Origin: Chloranthus sessilifolius
Taxonomy: Eukaryota; Streptophyta; Magnoliopsida; Chloranthales; Chloranthaceae
DNA length: 64,000 nucleotides
Assembly (NCBI GenBank): GCA_021018995.1
Contig: CM037585.1
Span: forward strand, 127,624,831-127,688,830
Direction of reading: 5' to 3'
Shown: piece by piece, positions 35,801 through 47,800 of the stretch
How positions within the stretch are numbered: position 1 is the first letter of the stretch
Layout: each line of letters opens with the position of its first letter
Notes under the pieces: generated by a model
What the model was told of the DNA's origin: nothing
The model's input: only the letters and a program-made list of their open reading frames with translations
The model's database searches: none
Translations under genes and position numbers: made by a program

Positions 35801-38800
35801 ATTGTCGGGCAGTAAAGAGGTGGAAATTAGAGAGAAGGGGGGATTTGTGTCAATATCATTCGGGTCGAGGCCAGAACCGGAACGTTTTGTGTAACGACCC
35901 TAAAATTCTGAGACTTTCTGACTGCTTTGGTATACGTGTTTGGCACGGAAATCAAGGCAAATTTAACATTTAATAATAAGAATATTAATGTCAAGAGTAA
36001 TAATCCGTAAGCGTGTGAAGTGAGATGTCACTTACGACACATGTCTGAGATGCGATTAGAGCCTTCGTAGGATGTTATATATGTGAGTGTAGTGTATGCA
36101 CCCAACACCGGAGCGTAGGATTAGAAATGGAGAAATATCCTGGATATTTCCAAGAGTTAGCTTATAAGAGAAGGAAGAGAGTTGGAATGCATTCTCTCTA
36201 CTCCTCTTTGCTCCCCTGTCGATTTGTGGCTAAAAGAGTTGGTTCTGAAGTCTTCTGCTGTGAAACCAAGTGTGAGAGAAACCTAGATTTCGGATCCTCT
36301 GGGTTAAAGCGTGAAGGAATCAACGTGTGGACGTTGAATACATTTGAGAGAGCAAAACACATCAGTGTGTTAGCGTGGAGTCGTATCTCTGGTGCTTCGG
36401 AGAGCACAAGTGGTAAACTCTTCGATTCGGATCTGAAACCCATGTCGGATCGCAAATGTCGTGAACCAAGAAAGCAAAGCTAAAGGAGTTGAGTTATTAT
36501 GCATTTGTAGGAGATTTACATGTCATAATTATATATTTAATGAGAGCTTGAATGATTCGTGGAGAATCATAAAGGCTATGGTTGAAAAGGGTTAAGGATC
36601 AACGATCTGTATTAATAACAGAAACTGTCATTTCCGATCGATCAAATTGAGTATTTGATCGATCAAACTAAAATCCGATCCATCAAATTTGAGATTTGAT
36701 CGATCGAATTTTATAAATCCCTTATGTAACAGAAGGGTGATTTTTAAGAGGTTGAGGCCCGATATGTCCGATCAATCAAATTGAAGATTTGATCAATCAA
36801 ATTTGGAGCTGATCGATCAAGTGTGAGCTGATCGATCAAGTGTGAGCTGATCGATCAATGTAGAATTGATCAATCGAACAGTAAGAATGATCGATCAAAT
36901 TGGGGATTTGATCGATCGAATTTTATAAATAACCTATAGAACAGGAGGTTTGTTTTTCTGAATTTTTTAACCTTGAAAATCCGATCGATCAAACTTGAGG
37001 ATTGATCGATCAAATTGAGGATTCGATCGATCAAATAGGAAGATTGATCGATCAAGTTTCCTTTGTATTGAAAAGTTGAAATGTTGGTTTTGATCGATCA
37101 AAAAATGAGAATTGGTCGATCAACTTGTGAATCCGATCGATCAAATAGGAAATTGATCGATCGAATTCCCTGGTTTGGCCTATTTTGGTTTTTTTGGGAA
37201 AAACACTACTAGGCAGTGTACTATTTTCTGTTCTAACACTTCTGACACTTAGTACACCATCCGTATGGTCTAGGTCAAGACCAGGACACTTTAAAAAGCT
37301 TTGGATTTGCTTAGAGAGACCTGATCTGAGGTAGGGGAAATTCAACCTAACTTGTATCCAATTTGACTGCATGGTTTCTAAGTATCTGTATCTGACTTCC
37401 GTTGTTTCAAAAGCATGCCATGCATATGATAAAGTTCTGTTATCTCTAATTTTTGTATCTCTGCTCTGCTCTGATTCCTAATATATGCTCTGATTTAAAG
37501 ATCATGTGACGAATCCCGCTGACATGACAGGATATCCACGACCGGCACGGCGGAATATCCGTGTATCTGATTTGTAAACCCCCTGGCACAAGTTGCTCTC
37601 CTTTAAAGAGGCTTGATGCAAATATCTGAAATTGTTCATTGAACGATGATAGTCAAGGTTACCCATCGGCACACATCTGGCTACCACGTGTTATATTCAC
37701 GGGAGTTACTTAAGTATAGAATTTAAGTCATTAAATATTGTATGCATGCATCTGGAAACTCTGAGAATGTAGTCTGTTTCTGATACTTCTACATCTGATA
37801 TCTGATCACATGTCTACATTTGTTTTGTTCTGTCTGCACTCGCTGATTTAATCATTTGTTCTGAGTTATGTTCTGCAAACCATGTTTTACATTTTAGATA
37901 CAATTTACTTGAGTTTCTTCTATTTAGCTTAGATGGTTAGCTCACTTTGTTTCTATATAATAGGTTCTGATGCTAGGGCTCTCGGCACGGAGAGTGATCC
38001 TGATTATCAACCCGAGGTGGAGGCTGAGGCTGAGGCCGTGGAAGACACTGATATCCCTGCTGACGAGTTCTATCAATAGCTAGGGTATTAGTTTTATGTT
38101 TTGGGTTCTGTACTTGTATTTCTATATTATTTGTGTGCCTGGTGGCCACTTTCTGTATTTATTTACTGTAGATGTTTTATTTATAGCATTATACATTCTA
38201 TAGGAACCACTATTGGGAACCATTGTTTTGAGTGATGGATGTCCATCACTAGTGGTTCTTCTTGATTCCTTTTTGAGGATGTATATTCTTTTTATTTACA
38301 TATATGTATTGTTTTGTTCCTTTCTTTTATTTTAGAGCCTTATATGATAACTTGTACGCTCGATTTCCGCTAAACTGACGAGACACTCTTTAATTTGTTA
38401 GGATCATCCGAGTTATGATCTGATGGGAATGATTACAGGTGCAAAAATCGTCACGGTTGGTATCGAGCCTGGCTTTAAATTTGAACCACGGGTTTAGGTT
38501 TGATTGTTTTTACAATCTATGTACTGATCAATGTTGTTGTTTTCACAATGACAGACCAGTATAATGGGCCCAAGGTTCAACAGCTGACGTGGTAGAGGAA
38601 GAGAGGGACCGAGATTGGTTCCAATGCGAGAGATCCCTGAGGTTACTGGTACATCTCGGGAATTAGGATTCCTATCGGGTGAGAATGTTGTTTCAGTAGG
38701 ACCAAGAAGGGGAAGAGGAGGTGGTGATAGTAGAATGGAGCAGGTGTTGGAAACTTTCGCTGCCAACGTAGCTCAACAGACGGCTGCGATGAATCAACAA

Positions 38801-41800
38801 GCAGCTAGACCACCTCATCAACCTGGCGGCTTTGCTGAGTTTAGGAGAATGAGACCTCCTAATTTCTCAAGTCAGATAGATCCTATTGAGGCTGAAGGTT
38901 GGATAGAGGAGATGAAGAAAGTTTTTGAAGTGCTTCAATGCACTGATGTAGAGAAGGTGCGTTGGGCAACCTTCAAACTCAATGGGGAAGCGAGGCCTTG
39001 GTGGAAATCAGTATCAAGACATCGAGAGCAAGAACTTCCCAATACCCCTTGGACGTGGGCTGAGTTCGTTGAAACTTTCAACGATAAGTACTTTCCCAAG
39101 ATTGTGAGGCATCAGTGGGAAGTGAAGTTTATCAAGTTGGAACAAGGAGCTATGATTGTGCACGAGTATAGTGCCGAGTTTGATATATTATCAAGGTTTG
39201 CTCCGCAGCACGTAGCCACCGAGTCGATGCGAGATTGGAAGTTTCAGCTTGGCTTGAGACCAAACCTACAGAAAGAAGTGGTCATATGGGAGTTGGAGAC
39301 ATATGCAGCAGTTATGTCTAAGGCTCTTATTTCTGAAGAGGAAAACCATATGCAATTTGCTTAGAGAGATAGGCAAAACAAAGATAGGTCATTTCAGGGA
39401 CAATCTCATGACCCTGAGCAGAACAAGACGGCTATGTTCTTCAGACCTCCTAGATACCCTACTCACTCTAGGCCAGCAATATCTTCAGGACCGAGTTCTT
39501 ATCAGAGGCCAGCAGCACCTGTATCATCCAAACCATTCAGATCGTCTGGTTCTTCAGTTAGTGGAGCTTCTATCGCACAGGGATCTTCACGGGTCTCTTC
39601 TTTTACTCCGGCTCCATCATGTGCCAAGTGTGAGAAACCACACAAGACTAAAAACTGCAGAAGAGATACAGGAGCTTGCTTCAAGTGGCAAGATGGGTCA
39701 CATGGTTAAGAATTGCCCTAAGGAAAGCAAGGAAAGCAAGGAGCGAGTTGGATCGGTATCCACTCAGAGGTCTTCTCGACTTGTTGTTCAAGATCGAGCA
39801 TATGTCGTCACCGCAATGGATGCCCCGACATCAAATGATGTCATCCAAGGTATCTTTATACTTTTGAGAGTTAATTTAATTCTTTGATATTCATTAATAT
39901 AGCATGCTTTGATAAGTTTATGCATAGGAATATTAGTGATTCTGTACCCTTAACTTGTATGTTTAATATACAAATAAAAAAAGGTACCCTTGTCATGCGT
40001 CGTAAAGGCAACGAGAGTTAAGCAGAAGCTCGTGTATTGATAGACCCTGGGTCTAGTCATTCGTTTATCACTTCGTCGTTCTCCGAGAAGTTAGGCATCA
40101 TCCCCAAGACCCTTGATTTTATCTTGGTTGTATCTGTACCTACGGGAAATTCAGTAAACACAGATACGGTATGTCAGTCAGTTATAGTGATGATTGAGGA
40201 TCACGTGACGATGACTGATATGATCACTTTGGATATGGAAGGGTTTAACGTAATCCTTGGAATGGATTGGTTGTCAGAATACCATGCAAGTGTGGACTAT
40301 CTTCAGAAAATTGTGACCTTCCGACCTCCAAAGAGAAAGTCCTTTCGCTTCTATGGAATCAAATCCAAAGTCGCACCGTTCATTTCAGCTATTCGAGCGG
40401 AGCGTATGATGAAGAATGAATGTTGTGGATATCTTGCTTACTTGCAAGATCATTAGGAGAAGAAGAGTGACATCGCTCTTATCACCGTTGCATGTGAATT
40501 CCCAGATGTCTTTCCTGAGGAATTACCCGAATTGCCACCGGGTTGGGAGATCAAGTTCGCAATTGATTTAGCACTGGGTACTGAACCGTTGTCAAAGGCT
40601 CCGTACAAAATGGCGCCTGCTGAGTTAAAGGAACTGAAGGAACAACTTCAGGAACTGTTGGACAAAGGTTTCATCAGGCCGAGTGTGTCTCCTTGGGGAG
40701 CACCGGTTTTATTTGTGAAAAGAAGGATGGTTCGATGCGGCTGTGCATCGATTACCGTCAATTGAACAAGATGACGATTAAGAATCGTTACCCACTTCCA
40801 CGGATTGACGACCTCTTTGATCAGTTGCAAGGTGCGAGGTTCTTTTCAAAGATTGATCTAAGGTCAGGTTACCACCAACTTAAGATTAAGGTGGACAACG
40901 TTTCCAAGACCGCATTCCGCACTAGGTATGGTCATTACGAGTTCTTGGTTATGCCGTTTGGGCTAACGAACGCACCGGCATCGTTCATGGACTTGGTGAA
41001 CCGGGTATTCAAGCCACACCTCGATAAATCAGTGGTGTTTTTTGTTGACAATATCCTCATATATTCAAAGACAAGGGAGGAACACATTCAGCAATTACGA
41101 GTTGCTCTTCAAACACTCAGGGACAACCAACTGTACGCCAAGCTTAGCAAATGCGAGTTTTGGTTTGATAGGGTCAGTTTCTTAGGCCACGTTGTTTTTG
41201 AGGAGGGTATAACGGTCGATCCTGTAAAAATCGAATCTGTAGTGAATTGGGAGCAACGGAATACGGTAACAGAAGTCCGTAGTTTCCTTGGCTTAGCGGG
41301 ATATTATAGACGGTTTGTAGAAGGGTTCTCTAAACTCTCAGGTCCACTTACTCAGTTTACAAAGAAGAACGCTAAATTTGATTGGACAAAGCAGTGTGAC
41401 AAGAGCTTTCAAGAACTCAAAACTCGTCTGACTACAGCACCAGTGCTAGCTATACCTTTTGGTGGAGGAGGTTTTGCTATATATAGTTATGCGTCTTACA
41501 GTGGATTGGATTGTGTTCTCAATCAACACAAGGTTACCGCTTACGGCTCTAGACAACTCAAGGAACACGAGAAGAGTTATCCCACACATGATCTGGAGTT
41601 AGCAGCGGTAATTTTTGCTTTGAAGATCTGGAGGCACTATTTATATGGTGAGACATTTGATATCTTCACTGACCACAAGAGCCTTAAGTATCTATTCACC
41701 CATAAGGACCTGAACATGCGACAACGAAGATGGATGGAGTTCTTGAAAGATTACGATTGTTTCATCCAGTATCATCCTGGGAAGGCCAACGTAGTAACGG

Positions 41801-44800
41801 ATACTTCTAGTCGAAAATCTTCAGTTCAGTTAGCGCATCTCATTGCGAGGGTGCATCGGTGGCGCTTGCTTGAGGGCATGGCCTTATGTGATACGAGGTT
41901 CGATGTGAAAGGTTCAGGCTCTTTGATGGCCACCCTTGTTATCAGGCCGACATTGTTTGAAACTATTCGTAAACTTCAAATGGTCGTGATGAGCTTATGA
42001 CCATTAGACAGGGTGTGATCAGCGGGACCAGAGCAGATTTCTCCATTAGGGATGATGGTACTTTATTATTTCAGGATAGCGTGCATACCTATTAATGTTG
42101 AACTCCGAGACACCATTTTAGAGGAGGCTCATAAATCCATATACGTTATACATCCTGGGAGTATCAAGATGTATCAGGACTTGAAGAAAAGCTTCTGGTG
42201 GAGATGCTTGAAGGACGTAGCAGAGTACGTGTCCAGATGCTTAGTCTGCCAGCAAGTAAAGGTAGATCATCGGAATCCAGCGGGATTGTTGCAACCTTTG
42301 CTGATACCTGAGTGGAAATGGGAAGCCATTTCTATAGATTTTATATTGGAGTTGCCGGAGACGTTGAGGAAACACAATGCCATCTGGGTCATTGTGGATA
42401 GACTGACCAAGTCTGCACACTTTCTGCCGTACTGTACTACGTACGCCGCCAGCAAGCTTGTAGAGTTGTATCTTAAAGAGATAGTCAGACTTCATGGTAT
42501 ATCAGTCAGTATTGTGAGTGATCGAGATCCGCTTTATACATCACAGTTCTTGCAGAGATTTTAAGAAGGCATAGGGTCTAAACTTGATTTCAGTTCAGCG
42601 TTTCATCCTCGGACTGATGGGCAGACTGAAAGAGTGAACCAGATCATAGAGGATATGTTACGAGCATGGATGTTAAAACTTTCACGGGTCATGAGATCAA
42701 CATTTGTCTCTAATTGAGTTCGCGTACAGTAATAGCTATCAGTCTAGTATTGGCATGACTCCCTACGAAGCTTTATACAGACGACGATGCAGATCTCTGT
42801 TGAATTGGGAGGAAGTCGGTGAGAAACTTACTTTGGGACCTGATATCGTGGACAGTACAACCTAGACGGTTCGATTGATCCGCGAGAGATTGAGAGTTGC
42901 TCAAAGTCGCCAGAAAAGTTATGCCAATCTTCATCGAGCGCAAGTCGGGTTTCAGGTATACTTGATTGTGTTCAATACATTAAGTATCCTTATCTGCTCA
43001 ATTAGTATTGAGCTAACACCTGTTTTCAGGTAGGAGACGAGGTCTTTGTCAAGATCTCGCCAACCAAAGGCGTGATGCATTTTGGGAAACGTGAAAAGCT
43101 AAGTCCGCTTTACATTGGACCTTTTGAAGTGCTAGGTCAGGTTGGAGAAGTCGCATATCGGATTGCAATGCCACCACAGTTGGCAAGCATGCATAATGTA
43201 TTTCATGTTTCGATGTTGAAGAGACACGTGAAAGACCCAACACGCATTCTGGATTTTCGGCCGATTGAGCTTCAAGAAGATCTAACCCTGGTAGAAGAAC
43301 CTACGCAGATTCTAGACCGTAAGGAGCAGATGTTACGGACTAAGGTGATCCCACTAGTGCTAGTAAAGTGGCAGAATCATTCTTCTACGGAGGCTACCTG
43401 GGAGCGGGAGCGCGAAGCCGAAATTCACGAGCAATACCCACAGCTGTTTCTTTGAGATGCGAGGTAACAATTAAACTTGAATTACCTCGTTATGTACTTA
43501 ATATTTGATGATAAAGTACAATTACTCTGATGTTAAATAGTGTTTGATACATGGAATGCTAGTGTATCAGTAGGAGATAACACTTGGTTCTTAATATTAG
43601 GCTCACAGGTCAGTTACACTTGAAAATTTAGAAAACAGCTTTGTTGTTAAATTCGATCGATCAAATTAAGGGTCTGATCGACCAAACACTTATCTGATCG
43701 ATCAAACTAACTAGTTGATCGATCAACCATGCATTCTATTTTGACCCATTCGATCAATTAAAGGGAGGATTTGATAGATCAAATGTGAATCCGATCGATC
43801 AAACTGAAGAGTTGATCGATCAACCGACTTTGAATTTTGTGCTATGTGCGACCTATCCGATCGATCAAATTTGAAATTCGATCGATCAATCTATCGAGTT
43901 AGGATTTTTTCATTTTGAAATCCGATCAATCAATTTAGCATTGATCGATCGAATCTATCGATTTAAGTGGCGCTGGATTTTAAAATACGATTTAAGTGGC
44001 GCTGGATTTTAAAATACCCATTTTGAACGATCAAGGAAACTCAATCAAGCGAGAGCACCTTGCTTCCTTTGCGTTCGAACTTGATTTTCAGCTACTCCCG
44101 GCTGCCGGAGCTCCGCATTTTTGTTTCCTTGGATCGTGTTTCGATCTTCTAACACGGTAAACCCTCGATTTCTCAATTCTTTTGGGGTTTTTGGTTTATT
44201 TTGTCATTTTTAATCTATGGGACAGCAAACGAAGAACGCGTCGCATAAAGCCCCTACCTCACGGGCTCGTGTGCCCATACCACAGGTTGAACCAGTCGTA
44301 CAACACATTGTACAACCCGAGGCACCACCCGTGCCACCCATTCAACCACCCCAACAACCACTCATCGAACACGAATTACCAAAAGACTGGTGGAATGCCA
44401 AAATCTTCTTGCCCGAGTACGAGTTCACCCCGACTCTCTTTGAAGATCGACCCGAAATGGTATGGGCGATCAAGTACATAACCAACCTAGGGCTCAAACC
44501 CTTACACGAGCCCTTTCACGATCAACTATTGCCCACGCATAGTGAGGTTATTTTACCAACACCTTAGACGGGGCGGTAACTGTCATCTAATGATTACGAA
44601 AATCGATGGGTTGGAATACAAGTTCAACCAATTCCACGTCTCCGCCGCCTTGCAATGCCCATTCGGGTATGTGGAGACGTGTGATTTAGCGGCACCTATG
44701 TGAAGGATGTTCCCTTTGAGGACGTCGTCGCAAAGATGATGCACGGGCTTCAAGGATCGGGCCAATCGATCAAATGGGCCCAACTTCCCGACAATTTATG

Positions 44801-47800
44801 GATGCTTGATACCTACATCAAGTGTACCATCTACCCGTTACACAAATCTGAGCGTACGGATATAGTACAACAATTCCTCTTCTCGGCCTTCGAGAACCGT
44901 TGGTTCTTCATTGCCGACATCGTTATCGATGGCATGCTTGATGTCGTGGATCGGATGTCCGAGAAGAAGACCAAGCCTAAGAAAGAGATGTCATATGCCC
45001 GACTAATTACACGGATGGTCGAGCAATACAATGTCGTACGGGAGGCGTATAGTATGGCATCGGGGGAACCAAGACGGAACAATAACATAAGGTTTTCCAA
45101 CTAAAGGACTGGACCAAAAGCTACAACCTTTTGGTGAAGATATTACCCGAGGAAGAGGAGGTTCCACCCGTTGAGGCCGAAGCCGAGGCTGCTGAGCGAG
45201 CTCCAGATGTGGAGGAGGCACAGCCTGACCTTCCACCTCAGCCTGAGGTCCCTGCTTGACCGGCACCCGTTCCACAGCGCCGACCTACTCGTGCTAGCAC
45301 CGCAAGCCGTCCTGAGCCTTCCACTGCTACACTCGAAACTGTGTTTGCGGCGTTCAACGAGGGCAACAAGAGGGTTCACGAGAGGCTTGATGAGATGCAG
45401 GAGTTCCATCATCAGGTGCATTGACGATTGGACTTTCATGAGGGGATGCTCACTCTACTGATGCAGCACGCTTATGCGACCACTGCTACCGCCATGATCG
45501 GTCATGCCCGCCTGCATGCAGTGGATCCTCGTGATTACAGTGTCGAGCCATCCAGACCCAACCAACCGGACATACCTACGGAGCCAGGTTCATCATCCGC
45601 TCCACCAACAGGTGACCACTATACTTTTATGTTATTTTTATAATTATATAGGTATATATAACTCTGTTTTCCATAATAAATTTCTTCTTTGCATGCACGA
45701 TTATTCCTGCATGATTTCTGTTTTGACTGTTTCTGCCTGTTTTATTCGATATTTGTTTTGCATGTTGTGTACTCTGCTCTGTCTGATACCTCTGACTTAA
45801 CTGGTTAGATACTGTGTGTGTGGTTGTTTGAGTCACCGTGGAGTGTTCTTCCGAGCACTTAACACTTGGGACGGATGCAATCCACTATGACATTCTCGGA
45901 TGTCACACGCAGTACATCCAGGTTACTACGGATCCGAGCCCTTCATACGCGTGCTTCGCAAAGACTATTGCACTGTGACCCACTCTTATAGTTAGGATTG
46001 TTTATTCTGCTTCGTTCTGAAAGTTAGGACTAGGGAATACCATAGACCTGTCTGAGTCTGACTGACATTTTCGAGGACAAAAATTCCTAAGGGGGGGAGA
46101 ATGTAACAACCCTAAAATTCTGAAATTTTCTAAATTTTTTGGTATACGTGCTTGGCACGGAAATCAGGGCAAATTTAAAATTTAATAATAAGAATATTAA
46201 TGTCAAGAGTAATAATCTGTAAGCGTGTGAAGTGAGATGTCACTTACGACACATGTCTGAGATGCGATTAGAGCCTTCGTAGGATATTATATACGTGTGT
46301 AGTGTATGTGCTCAACATCGGAGCGAAGGATTAGAAATGGAGAAATATCCTGGATATTTCCAAGAGTTAGCTTATAAGAGAAGGAAGAGAGTTGGAGTGC
46401 ATTCTCTCTACTCCTCTTTGCTCCCCTGTCGATCTGTGGCTAAAAGAGTTGGTTCTGAAGTCTTCTGTTGTGAAACCAAGTGTGAGAGAAACCTAGATTT
46501 CGAATCCTCTGAGTTAAAGCGTGAAGGAATCAACGTGTGGACGTTGAATACATTTGAGAGAGCAAAACACATCAGCGTGGAGTCATACCTCTGGTGCTTC
46601 GGAGAGCACAAGCGGTAAACTCTCTGATTCAGATCCAAAACCCACGTCGGATCGCAAGTGTCGTGAACCAAGAAAGCGAAGCTAAAGGAGTTGAGTTATT
46701 ATGCATTTGCAGGAGATTTACATGTCATAATTATATATTTAATGAGAGCTTGAATGATTCGTGGAGAATCATAAAGGCTATGGTTGAAAAGGGTTACGAA
46801 TCAACAATCTGTATTAATGACAGAAATTGTCATTTCCGATCGATCAAATTAAGTATTTGATCGATCAAACTATAATCCAATCGATCAAATTTGAGATTTG
46901 ATCAATCGAATTTTATAAATCCCTTATGTAACAGAAGGGTGATTTTTAAGAGGTTGAGGCCCGATATGTCCGATCGATCAAATTGGAGATTTGATCGATC
47001 AAATTTAGATGCGATCGATAAAATTGGGAATTTGATCGATCAAATTTGGAGCTGATCAATCAAATTAGGAAGTGATCGATCAAGTGTGAACTGATCGATC
47101 AATTGAGAATTGATCAATCGAATAGTAAGATTGATCGATTAAATTGGGGATTTGATCGATCGAATTTTATAAATAACCTATAGAACAGGAGGTCTGTTTT
47201 TCTGAATTTTTTAACTTTGAAAATCCGATCGATCAAACTTGGGGATTGATCGATCAAATTGAGGATTCGATCGATCAGATAGGAAGATTGATCGATCAAA
47301 TTTCCTCTGTTCTGAAAAGTTGAAATGTTGGTTTTGATCGATCAAAAAATGAGAATTGATCAATCAACTTGTGAATCTGATTGATCAAACAGAGAATTGA
47401 TCAATTAGATTTCCTCTGTTCTGTCTGTATAGGAGGAAGACATCCGATCAATCTATTGATGAATTGATCGATCAGATGTGAATCCGATCGATCAAAGAGG
47501 AAATTGATCGATCGAATTCCCTGTTTTGGTTTTTTTGGGAAAAACACTACTGGGCAGTGTACCATTTTCTGTTCCGACACTTAGTACACTATACGTATGG
47601 TCTAGGTCAAGACCAGGACACTTTAAAAAATTTTGGATTTGCTTAGAAAGACCTGATCTGAGATAGGGGAAATTCAACCTAACTTGTATCCAATTTGACT
47701 ACATGGTTTCTGAGTATCTGTATCTGACTTCCGTTGTTTCAAAAGCATGCCATGCATATGATAAAGCTCTGTTATCTATGATTTATGTATCTCTGCTCTG

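Noticed and set aside
36127-36483. ORF of 118 codons, repeated at 46295-46618
   Set aside because: It lies inside both LTRs of element B and differs in length between the copies, so it is better explained as LTR leader than as a gene.
22990-45655. Envelope-type third ORF
   Set aside because: Position suggests env, but neither copy shows a signal peptide, transmembrane helix or cleavage motif; described as an additional ORF instead.
36636-47513. CRISPR-like appearance of regularly spaced palindromes
   Set aside because: The repeats are only 8-14 bp and the intervals are 7-13 bp; the context is plant LTRs with no cas genes.
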